Of a DNA stretch of 64,000 nt, positions 1 to 8,223 are shown in pieces (the first letter of the stretch is position 1; every line of letters begins with the position of its first letter). Both the position numbers and the translations under genes were made by a program. The notes beneath the pieces are model-generated. The model ran no database searches, was not told where the DNA came from, and worked only from the letters and a program-made list of their open reading frames with translations. The DNA is from Symbiodinium natans (lineage: Eukaryota > Sar > Dinophyceae > Suessiales > Symbiodiniaceae), in assembly GCA_905221605.1 (NCBI GenBank), contig CAJNDS010000400.1, positions 42,501-106,500 of the forward strand. Reading direction: 5' to 3'.

Positions 1-640
1 CTGTGCTTGTGAGTACCTACCTTTATTTCAAGTCAAAATGCTTCACAATGCCATTGTGAGAAAATTTTGGCTCGGAGAGTGTTGCTGAACATGGGGAGAG
101 TTTGCACAGGGCAAGGGATCGCTCACCTGTTGTGTTGATAATATGCGAGTGGCTCGCCCAAATGAGCTCTTGCAGGACGTGGATGCGATCGCTCAGCATG
201 GATGGCCTGGTGAAGGTAGCAGAAATCCTAGACGATGTCATGGCCAGTCTGCTGCGCGTTGGTTGGCCCTGCAGAGCCTGGGACTGACAGCTCATCCCAC
301 CAGCCTGGGTTGAGCAGTTCAACCGGACCGGGCACCGTGGACGCCGCGTCCAGCTCTCATTGGAGGTCACCGGAAGAGTCGTGAGCAGTTACAGCTTATC
401 TTGATCCTCGTGTGCTGTCAGTTTATTAAGGCCGAACCTCTGAGCGTATATCGCTCATTGTCTCACACGAAATGTGTCACGGGGTGTGCGAAACATGTCA
501 AAGCCCAAGCGGTTTACCTGCACCTCAGACAGGAAATGAGTCTTCCGCCCTTCCTCGGAAAAAGACGTCCGGAATTTAAGGTTTCGAGTGACTGTCAATT
601 TGGATAGATGAGAGAGACTTGAGAAAGATATTGGAATGAA
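1..640. other. no recognisable gene
   Basis: Mixed-composition sequence ahead of the minisatellite. Short open frames exist on both strands (for example minus 23-370), but none has a recognisable motif or a composition that argues for coding. I see no RNA gene or repeat here. Confidence 0.5.
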
Positions 641-1925
641 ATAAGTGTTGTGTCTTGTGTCTTGTGTCTTGTGTCTTGTGTCTTGTCTGTTGTCTCTCTT
701 GTCTCTCTTGTCTCTCTTGTCTCTCTTGTCTCTCTCTTGTCTCTCTTGTCTCTTGTCTCTTGTCTTGTCTCTTGTCTTGTCTCTTGTCTCTTCTCTTGTT
801 TCTTCTCTTGTCTCTTCTCTTGTCTCTTCTCTTGTCCTGTGTCTCATGTCTGGTGTCTTGTGACATGTGTTTTGTTTCTTGTCTCTTGTCTTGTTTCTTG
901 TCTTGTGTCTTGTGTCTTGTGTCTTGCGTCTTGCGTCTTTCGTCTTGCGTCTTGCGTCTTGTGTCTTGCGTCATGTGTCTTGTGTCTTGTGTCTTGTGTC
1001 TTGTCTCTTGTCTCTTGTCTCTTGTCTCTTGTCTGTTGTCTCTTGTCTCTTGTCTCTTCTCTTGTCTCTTCTCTTGTCTCTTCTCTTGTCTCTTCTCTTG
1101 TCCTGTGTCTCATGTCTGGTGTCTTGTGACATGTGTTTTGTTTCTTGTCTCTTGTCTTGTTTCTTGTCTTGTGTCTTGTGTCTTGTGTCTTGCGTCTTGC
1201 GTCTTTCGTCTTGCGTCTTGCGTCTTGTGTCTTGCGTCATGTGTCTTGTGTCTTGTGTCTTGTGTCTTGTCTCTTGTCTCTTGTCTCTTGTCTCTTGTCT
1301 GTTGTCTCTTGTCTCTTGTCTCTTCTCTTGTCTCTTCTCTTGTCTCTTCTCTTGTCTCTTCTCTTGTCCTGTGTCTCATGTCTGGTGTCTTGTGACATGT
1401 GTTTTGTTTCTTGTCTCTTGTCTTGTTTCTTGTCTTGTGTCTTGAGTCTTGTGTCTAGTGTCTTGTGTCTTGCGTCTTGTGTCTTGTCTTGTGTTTTGTC
1501 TTGTGTCTTGTCTTGTGTTTTGTCTCTTCTTGTTTCTTTTTGTCTCTTCTTGTCTCTTCTTGTCTGAGCTTGTGTCTTCTTGTTGTTTCTTGTTTCGTCT
1601 TGTCTCTTCTTGTCTCTTCTTTGTGTCTTCTTTGTGTCTTCTTGTCTCTTCTTGTCTCTTCTTGTCTCTTCTTGTCTTGTCTCTTCTTGTCTCTTCTTGT
1701 CTCTTCTTGTCTCTTCTTGTCTCTTCTTGTCTCTTCTTGTCTCTTCTTGTCTCTTCTTGTCTCTTCTTGTCTCTTGTCTTCCCTTGTCTCTTGTCTTCTT
1801 TCCTCTCTTGTCTTCTCTTTTCTCTTGTCTTCTTTTGTCTCTTGTCTTCCCTTGTCTCTTGTCTTCTCTTGTCTCTTGTCTTCTCTTGTCTCTTGTCTTC
1901 TCTTGTCTTGTCTTGTCTTGTTTTG
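640..1925. repeat. pyrimidine-rich CTTGT/CTCTT minisatellite with a 266-bp higher-order repeat
   Basis: The + strand is almost purely C, T and G, built from variants of TCTTGTCTCTTG and TGTGTCTTGCGTCT. Two consecutive 266-bp blocks (about 844-1109 and 1110-1375) look identical, so there is a higher-order unit. The tract ends in a run of CTTGT units followed by TTTTGTTT. Open frames on both strands here (Leu/Ser/Cys/Val-rich on +, Thr/Arg/Asp/Lys-rich on -) are by-products of the repeat. Related but shorter tracts lie upstream of gene copies B, C, D and E. Before the retrotransposon insertion this tract would have been roughly 0.6 kb from the start region of gene copy A. Confidence 0.9.
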
Positions 1926-2239
1926 TTTAATGCCGAGTTTGGGACGGATCCTAGCGGTCATTTGCGGCTGCGCGACGGCGGCGCCAGGATTGCGCCAGCG
2001 GACGCCATGAAGGAACAACAAATGAACAACAATCGTTTATATGCCAAGGTGGGGTGTGTGTGTAATGTCGATCTTGGGACGGATTCTAGGGGTGATTTGC
2101 GGTTTCGCGATGGCGGCGCCAGGATTGCGCCAACAAACGCCACAACCGAACGCAAATTTGTTTGCAAAGCAACAGCAGAATTTGGCCTCAGTTTGGCCAC
2201 ACAGGGGTGTGTGTGTCAGTGCCACGGTGGGGCGTGTGT
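1926..2239 (+). repeat. dispersed hairpin-cored repeat, two tandem units
   Basis: Two units about 134 bp apart share the phrase GGGACGGATYCTAG, then TTTGCGG, then the core GGCGCCAGGATTGCGCC, whose ends GGCGC and GCGCC are inverted repeats. Related units occur at 11290-11345 and 11445-11520, on the other side of the retrotransposon, and at about 41098-41150 upstream of gene copy E. This is an unnamed repeat family, and the copia element inserted into the array. Non-coding as far as I can see. Confidence 0.75.
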
Positions 2240-2244
2240 GTAAT

Positions 2245-2379
2245 TGTAAAGTTTTTCTACTACCTGGGAACCCCACCTACCAACCCAAAGGGTTGATGAG
2301 CATGTGTGGATTTGTGACTCATGTTTTACCGACAGCGCCTTTACCGGTTCAAGGAAAAAGAGCGACTTGAAGTTTAGCA
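2245..2379 (+). repeat. 5' LTR (135 bp)
   Basis: Direct repeat identical to 11146-11280, starting TGTAAAG and ending TTTAGCA. At 135 bp it is short for a copia-type LTR. Promoter and polyadenylation signals cannot be assigned. The ATG of ORF0 uses the last base of this LTR. Confidence 0.95.
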
Positions 2380-3683
2380 TGGTAGCGTCCGGGACCGAAG
2401 CCATGCCTCGTGGCCGTGATGATGGTTTGGGTTGGAACCCTGATGCTGTGGAGCCAATGGAGCTCACAGAACCTACAGAGCCCATGGAACTCACAGAACC
2501 CATGGAGCCAATGGAACTCACAGAACCCATGGAGCCGATGGAACCCGCAGAGCCCATGGAAGAAGTGGAACAAGAAGAAGAAATGGAGCCACGAAGAAAG
2601 GAGATCAAAATTCACCGTGTTGGCATGGGAAAAGGCTACGGATCTTCAGCAAGCAGTGCAGCTGAAGGAAGTGGAAGTGCACCAAGCTATATGCCTCCAA
2701 AGCCGAAGAAGAAGCCCGAACGACCAGTGGTGGAAGGAAGAGATTACATTCCCTTGGAAGGAGGAGAACCAGACGGGCCAGTGGAGATCGGGAGTCCTAG
2801 TTCCTCTAGCCCCGAAACTACAATGGTGTACCAAGAGGCACCACCTACACCGAGAAGGGAGCCGAGAACACTTTCGTCTGGGCACATCGCCTTGGAGCTG
2901 CAAGAGCAGCAAGTGTCTGCTGAGCAACGCAGGCGAAGGCAGCTGGAGAGACTCTCTGCACTCGCAGCAGAGACGGAAAGGATCCAACGGCGAGCAAGGG
3001 AACGAGCCTTGCAGGAACCAGTTCGGTTTCCAAAGTCAGGAGGGCCACCGCCACCAGCGGGCCCAGAACCAGAGCAAGCTCCAGAGTGTCCACCGCCAGG
3101 AGAAGAACGAGCTCCAGAGTGTCCACCTCCGGACCCAATGCCAAGTGGTACGAAGCTTCCTCTTCACACGCTGGACGGGGAACCCAGCAACGCAGCAGTG
3201 GCGGAACACGTCCGCCGGAATGAGGAGGAGTATGCTGCAAGACGTGCCGGTGCAATTCCTTCAGGAGACGAAGCAAGAGCCAGGGAATCCAAGGAATTTG
3301 CTCGTGGAGTTGCATACTTTCGAGCCAGGTACGGCCAGCGAAGCCAAAGCAGTGGAACAGCGAGTTCCAGCCGAGACACGGGGCCTGGGACCCTACAACC
3401 CAGGACGGGACCTGGGACCCTACAACCCAGGATGGAAGATGCGAGAAATGAGCCAGGGAGCAGTTCCAGAGGACCACCTCCGAAGGAACGACCTGCTGGA
3501 AGCAAGGCGCCACCTCCAGAGCCAAAGGGACCACCACCGAAGCGAGGGGGAGCAACGCAAGCCACTACGCTCTACCCGAATTCTCCTTGGAGGAGAGCAG
3601 AAAGGAGGAGAATGCGAGAAAGGGGCGAGGAGCCAAACCCTGGAAATGAGGAAGATGAATGGGGAGATTGGTCAGGACGATGA
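2379..3683 (+). CDS. retrotransposon ORF0, low-complexity protein
   Basis: A 434-aa open frame starting at the LTR/PBS boundary (a second ATG is at 2403). The N-terminus has repeats of the type EPMELTEP, then proline-rich, Glu/Arg-rich helical (about 180-230) and Pro/Gly-rich segments, with no recognisable domain. It ends in a single TGA at 3681-3683. The same frame then stays open to 4259 with coherent-looking sequence, including four to five 27-nt repeats at about 3688-3805, and would overlap the gag start at 4171 in another frame. The element may therefore encode one longer leader protein interrupted by a nonsense change, or TGA may be read through. This frame has better amino-acid balance than the overlapping frame that happens to be open from 2410. 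Function unknown. Confidence 0.5.
   Translation: MVASGTEAMPRGRDDGLGWNPDAVEPMELTEPTEPMELTEPMEPMELTEPMEPMEPAEPMEEVEQEEEMEPRRKEIKIHRVGMGKGYGSSASSAAEGSGSAPSYMPPKPKKKPERPVVEGRDYIPLEGGEPDGPVEIGSPSSSSPETTMVYQEAPPTPRREPRTLSSGHIALELQEQQVSAEQRRRRQLERLSALAAETERIQRRARERALQEPVRFPKSGGPPPPAGPEPEQAPECPPPGEERAPECPPPDPMPSGTKLPLHTLDGEPSNAAVAEHVRRNEEEYAARRAGAIPSGDEARARESKEFARGVAYFRARYGQRSQSSGTASSSRDTGPGTLQPRTGPGTLQPRMEDARNEPGSSSRGPPPKERPAGSKAPPPEPKGPPPKRGGATQATTLYPNSPWRRAERRRMRERGEEPNPGNEEDEWGDWSGR
2380..2397 (+). other. candidate primer-binding site
   Basis: TGG follows the LTR CA end directly, the normal position for pairing with the CCA tail of a tRNA primer. The next bases (TAGCGTCCGGGAC) would pair with an acceptor and T-stem 3' strand. 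The tRNA identity is not resolved; initiator Met also starts TGGTA in many eukaryotes, but the remainder differs from those I know. Confidence 0.6.
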
Positions 3684-4170
3684 GGTCGACTACCAGAAGG
3701 AGAAAGCAGAGATCGACTACCAGAAGGAGAAAGCAGAGATCGACTACCAGAAGGAGAAAGCAGAGATCGACTACCAGGAGGAGAAAACAGAGATCGACTA
3801 CCAGGAGGAATCAAAATTCTATGGCCTATGTACAAACAAGAGCCTCTACTCCGACAAGACTATGAATGGAACAAGAGATCCATTGGTGATGTGGATTTGG
3901 ACCAGTATTCCAGGAGCAAAGAACCTCTACGACCCCAAGACTATGCAATTCGATTACAATGGAGCAATGGCAATGATGCTTATGCTTGGAGTATCAGGTG
4001 CGATCATGTTGTGCATTGGATGTTTGCAAGCGACAGTGCACTTGCAGTCATGTCGTCAGTCATGTTTGTGGAGATTGCAACATTCATGTTTTCGGAGGCG
4101 CTTGAGCAGAGGGGCACGGAGAGATCACTTGCGTTCGTGTGCTTGTGTGAGAAAACAACAGAGAGGAGCG

Positions 4171-7100
4171 ATGCTGTGTGTGCTTGTCGTGTTACAGTTT
4201 TCTGCAGTGCAAGGGATGCAGCAGAATGGACCACCCCAACAACCCACAGAACTTTCTGAAATTCTGACTGCATTGACAAGGGCGACCCAAGTTGGAATGA
4301 GTGCGCTACAAAGGTTGGAGCAACAAGCAAGCAGTTCGGATGATCTGAACCGAAGGATTGAAAGTGCGACAAAGGCGATCAAGGCACCAGATGTTTGGAA
4401 CCCACAAGCCTCGGGAGAGCATCCACCGGATTTTACAACCTGGAAACATCAGTTTCTGAATTGGCTAGGTTTTGCCGATTCGCAATACTCAGAAGCTCTA
4501 AGTATGATTGAAAGTCTGGGAGCAACGCCGATCGATGTTTCGACTCTCACTACAGTGGAGAGAGAACTTTCGACAAAGCTTTACCACATACTGACTTCGT
4601 ATATGCGGGGGGCAGCAACGCAACTGTCTCGAAATTGGAGCAGGGAGCGATGTGGATATCGTCTCTATCAAAGTTTGCTTTGGGAATACCAACCAGCCAC
4701 CAAACAACGAGCTCTAACCCTCAGTCAAGCGATTGGGATGTTTCCCAACTTCGATGGGGCCAAGAGCATGGTGGAGCAGATTGGTTCACTGGAAAACCTT
4801 GTTCGGGAGTACGAGATCGCTTCAGGAAAGACCTACGATCGAGATTTGTTGATGGGAGTTTTGCTTCGATGTTCACCGAGGGCGATTCGAGACCACCTTA
4901 CTTTGACAATGCCCGAAGGAACAAACTACATGTCAGTGAAGCAAGCGATTCTTTCATACGAGCAAAGCAGCAAAACTTGGGATTACCAGACGGTGTTGAA
5001 GCAAAAGACCTTGCAGAACACAGCGAGCAGTTCGAATGCAGATCAAGGACCAGCACCAATGGAAGTGGATGCAGTGTACGAGAAAGGAGGAGGAAAAGGA
5101 AACAAAGGCAACAAAGGAAACAAAGGAGGAAAAGGATCCTACTCGTGGTCAAGCTTTGGAGCAGGATTTCGCCAATGGAGAAAAGGTGGACGAAAAGGAA
5201 GCTACAAAGGAGGAAAGAAAGGACGAGGCAAAGGTTTCCACAAAGGAGGAAAGAAAGGCGGAAAGAAAGGTGGAAAGCATGGCAAAGGAGGAAAGAAAGG
5301 TGGAGGAAAGAAGTTGGACAGAGATGTTTGCCGATTCTGCAAGCAGCGAGGACATTGGGGAAACGAGTGTCCAAACCGCAATGTTCGAGAAGTGCAGGCG
5401 AGCGAGGCCAGCACCGAGGTACCCCACTCGACAGTCGAGTCTGTTACTCCGTCGCAGAGTGCGAGCCAATACAGGATAAGGAGAGTGAGGAACATTGATT
5501 TCCATCACATTGCGAACACACCACCTGACGGCACAGAGCACTATGAGCTTAGCGAAGTTTCAGAAGAAGAAGGTGATTGGTTCACCAGAAGGATAGAGGT
5601 GCAAGGACCAGAGTGCTCCATCGGGGATGAGAGTGAGAACAAACAAGATCATGAGAGTGATGAGCTGTATCAATGGTATGAAAACAGCTTGGAAAGAGTT
5701 CAAGGAGGATTGGGACCTCCAGGAGGATTGGAACCTCTGAATCAAGGAGGATTGGAACCTCTGAGTCAAGGAGGATTGGAACCTCTGAGTCAGGGAGGAT
5801 CGGAACCTCTCAATGTGCGAATGGTCCAGTTGGACACAAAGCAACATGTGGTGATCTTGGATTCAGGAGAAGATGTGAGTTTGTTACCACGAAGATTGTC
5901 GGATGCAGGCGTCGAAGTTTCGACCCCAACCTCTCTGAGGTTGCAAGACGCACAAGGGGGTGCGATGCGAGTTGAAGGTATGCGGCGAGCAGTTTTGCAG
6001 TTCAGTAGCTGCAGTGTGACTGAGGACTTTGTGTTGTCGGACACCAATAACATCTTGCTGTCTTTAGGAAGGCTACTCAAAAATGGATGGAAGTTTGTGT
6101 CAGTGGGATGCAAACAGCGCCAGGGGGGCGAGACCTGGGGAGAAGAAACCCAGGCGGGGGAACTTGTATCTCCCGATGGTAAGGCACGGGTGCCTGTGGA
6201 ATACCAGAGGAATAGCTTGAGTTTGACAGCGGAAGTTAGAGGAGTCGAGCAAGTCAGGGCAGTCAAGGTGACTTTGGCCTATGACTTTGGTAAAGTCCCA
6301 GAGAAGGATTGGAGCCTTCTACCAAATGGAACGCCAGTCCATCGCCATTTTGGACTTGAGTTTGTAAAGCCGCCGACAGGTACTTGGAAGTACAGGACCA
6401 CCATCGTGAAGGTGGGCAACGAATGGGAAGTGATTGAAGCAACGGAATTGCTCGAGCGAAAATCCGACTTGGAAGATCGAATACCGGGATTGCTTTTTCG
6501 ATCAGAAATTCTCACATTCTTGCACAGGACACCAGAGTATCTGGACAAGTGCTTGGTAGAAGAGGTAGCACCAGAAGAAGCACCAAAGGAGGAAGAAAAG
6601 AAGATGGAAGAGGAGCCAGAATGGTTTGGAAGAGAAAGAGGAGCTCCAGAAGAGTTGCAGGTGCCAGTGCCGAAAGGAGTTGTGAAGCAGCAAGGAAAGG
6701 CAGGAGGACACCAAGAGTTGGAACTCGACATGGGAAGTACTATTGTGGTGAATGGAGAGTCACTCACAGCAACGAGTGAGATTGAGAAGCTGCGAGAAGG
6801 TTGTCGGTATTTGGGTTTGAGCGTCTCAGGGTCAAAGGTGAAGATGTTCAGGAGACTGTGCAACTACCTCACCGAAGACAGAGATGAGGACGCAGAAGAA
6901 GTTGCAGACAGGCTGAGGAAGCAAAGGCCCAAAGCAAGAACAAGACCCGGAGTGCCCGAACCGACAGAAGCAGAGATTGAAGAGCATATGGCAACCCACA
7001 TGCCAATGCAACCATGGTGTGATTTCTGTGCAGCAGCAAAGTCGAAACAGGACCATACCCCACAAAGCAGTGAAGCAAAGTATGAAGACCCAGGAAAACC

Positions 7101-8223
7101 AGTGATCCAGATGGACTTCATGTACATGGGTCAGAACAGTGTGAGTCTTGATTCATGGACTCGATTTTCGTGGGCGATTCCAGTGCCGGGGAAAGCACCG
7201 ACGAAGAAGTTGGCCGAGAAAGTGGTGAAGTTTTCTCTCGAGATGAACTACATTTCCGAAGAAGTTCTGTTTGCGATTGATGTGGAGCCAGCGACAACAG
7301 CCTTACTGGATTTGATTGTAGCAATACGACAAAAGTTAGGCTACAAGGCTGGAAAGTATCCAAACAAGCCCTACCACAAAGGAAGAACAGCGAGAGTGGA
7401 ACGCCACATTCAGAACCTCAGGAGACAAAGCCTCACGATGATTGAAATGGTCGAGGATCGGATTGGGGAAAAGATTCCTGAAGATCATGCTTTACGAGCG
7501 TGGGCAATTCACCACGCAACATGGTTGTTCAACAGGTACCACCTACACTCAGGGACGCAGAGTACAGCTTTCCAATTGGTCTACGGGAGACCATACCAAG
7601 GGCAGATTTTACCCTTCGGAGAGTATGTGTTTGGTCTGGCCAAGCCTGGAGGAGTGAAGAATCGATCCTTGTGGACAGGAGGAATATGGGTTGGAAAGGA
7701 CGACCGGGACATGGACGTGATTACATCAAAAGATGGGATCTTTACGTCAAGATCTGTGCGGCGCACACAACCAGCGTGGCGCGCACGTGAGACCCTTCAA
7801 CTTCAGGGTTCTCCTTGGACGAAGAAAGCCCCAAGGCTAGGGCACACCGCGCATGCGGCACCGTTACCGAGAATCATGGAAGAACCAGGCAAAGAGAAAG
7901 AAGGAGGAGAAAATGAGCCAGAGCCAGCAGGAGATGAAGCAGGATCTGATGTGGAAAGTTCAAAGCATGACACAATCAGTGATCTATTGCTGAGCAGTGG
8001 TCAACCTACACCTCGGAGTTCATCAACGGATTCCAACCAAGGCGGGGGACAAAAGAGAGAAACTGAAGGAGAAGGAAGAGAGGAACCTGCGAAAGCTAGT
8101 AAAACAGCAGATGCTGAGGAGCACCAACGAAGCAACAAAAGACTGCGGAAAGTTCACCTACAAGTGCTGATCCTGGAAGTCCGAAAGGAAGTCTATTTCC
8201 ACCGTTGTACGCCGGACAGGTAG
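4171..8223 (+). CDS. copia Gag-protease-integrase polyprotein
   Basis: About 1,350 aa from the ATG at 4171 (a second ATG at 4216 is also plausible). Gag: helical capsid-like region to about 5040, then a Lys/Gly-rich basic stretch (5080-5310) and a CCHC zinc knuckle CRFCKQRGHWGNEC at about 5329-5370. Retropepsin-like active site VVILDSGEDVSLLP near 5850-5890. Pre-integrase HHCC finger near 6985-7030. Integrase core: first Asp in QMDFMY (about 7113), second in FAIDVEP (about 7275), Glu in ARVERH (about 7395), then the usual NRYH and YGRPY blocks up to about 7640. After that come Glu/Pro/Ser-rich linkers. The frame ends at a TAG at 8221-8223 while RT continues in the -1 frame. The frame is open upstream to 2410, but that part reads like a shadow of ORF0. 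Confidence 0.85.
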   Translation: MLCVLVVLQFSAVQGMQQNGPPQQPTELSEILTALTRATQVGMSALQRLEQQASSSDDLNRRIESATKAIKAPDVWNPQASGEHPPDFTTWKHQFLNWLGFADSQYSEALSMIESLGATPIDVSTLTTVERELSTKLYHILTSYMRGAATQLSRNWSRERCGYRLYQSLLWEYQPATKQRALTLSQAIGMFPNFDGAKSMVEQIGSLENLVREYEIASGKTYDRDLLMGVLLRCSPRAIRDHLTLTMPEGTNYMSVKQAILSYEQSSKTWDYQTVLKQKTLQNTASSSNADQGPAPMEVDAVYEKGGGKGNKGNKGNKGGKGSYSWSSFGAGFRQWRKGGRKGSYKGGKKGRGKGFHKGGKKGGKKGGKHGKGGKKGGGKKLDRDVCRFCKQRGHWGNECPNRNVREVQASEASTEVPHSTVESVTPSQSASQYRIRRVRNIDFHHIANTPPDGTEHYELSEVSEEEGDWFTRRIEVQGPECSIGDESENKQDHESDELYQWYENSLERVQGGLGPPGGLEPLNQGGLEPLSQGGLEPLSQGGSEPLNVRMVQLDTKQHVVILDSGEDVSLLPRRLSDAGVEVSTPTSLRLQDAQGGAMRVEGMRRAVLQFSSCSVTEDFVLSDTNNILLSLGRLLKNGWKFVSVGCKQRQGGETWGEETQAGELVSPDGKARVPVEYQRNSLSLTAEVRGVEQVRAVKVTLAYDFGKVPEKDWSLLPNGTPVHRHFGLEFVKPPTGTWKYRTTIVKVGNEWEVIEATELLERKSDLEDRIPGLLFRSEILTFLHRTPEYLDKCLVEEVAPEEAPKEEEKKMEEEPEWFGRERGAPEELQVPVPKGVVKQQGKAGGHQELELDMGSTIVVNGESLTATSEIEKLREGCRYLGLSVSGSKVKMFRRLCNYLTEDRDEDAEEVADRLRKQRPKARTRPGVPEPTEAEIEEHMATHMPMQPWCDFCAAAKSKQDHTPQSSEAKYEDPGKPVIQMDFMYMGQNSVSLDSWTRFSWAIPVPGKAPTKKLAEKVVKFSLEMNYISEEVLFAIDVEPATTALLDLIVAIRQKLGYKAGKYPNKPYHKGRTARVERHIQNLRRQSLTMIEMVEDRIGEKIPEDHALRAWAIHHATWLFNRYHLHSGTQSTAFQLVYGRPYQGQILPFGEYVFGLAKPGGVKNRSLWTGGIWVGKDDRDMDVITSKDGIFTSRSVRRTQPAWRARETLQLQGSPWTKKAPRLGHTAHAAPLPRIMEEPGKEKEGGENEPEPAGDEAGSDVESSKHDTISDLLLSSGQPTPRSSSTDSNQGGGQKRETEGEGREEPAKASKTADAEEHQRSNKRLRKVHLQVLILEVRKEVYFHRCTPDR

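Noticed and set aside
455-2021. Many long ORFs on both strands in the CTTGT tract
   Set aside because: They are forced by the repeat (Leu/Ser/Cys/Val or Thr/Arg/Asp/Lys only) and overlap in all frames; the same applies to ORFs at 15894-16403, 21897-22406, 30064-30540 and 40746-41535.
2410-4170. Frame-1 open reading upstream of gag giving one 1937-aa ORF
   Set aside because: The N-terminal part is Trp/Ser/Gln-rich shadow sequence of the ORF0 repeats; recognisable Gag sequence begins only after about 4171.
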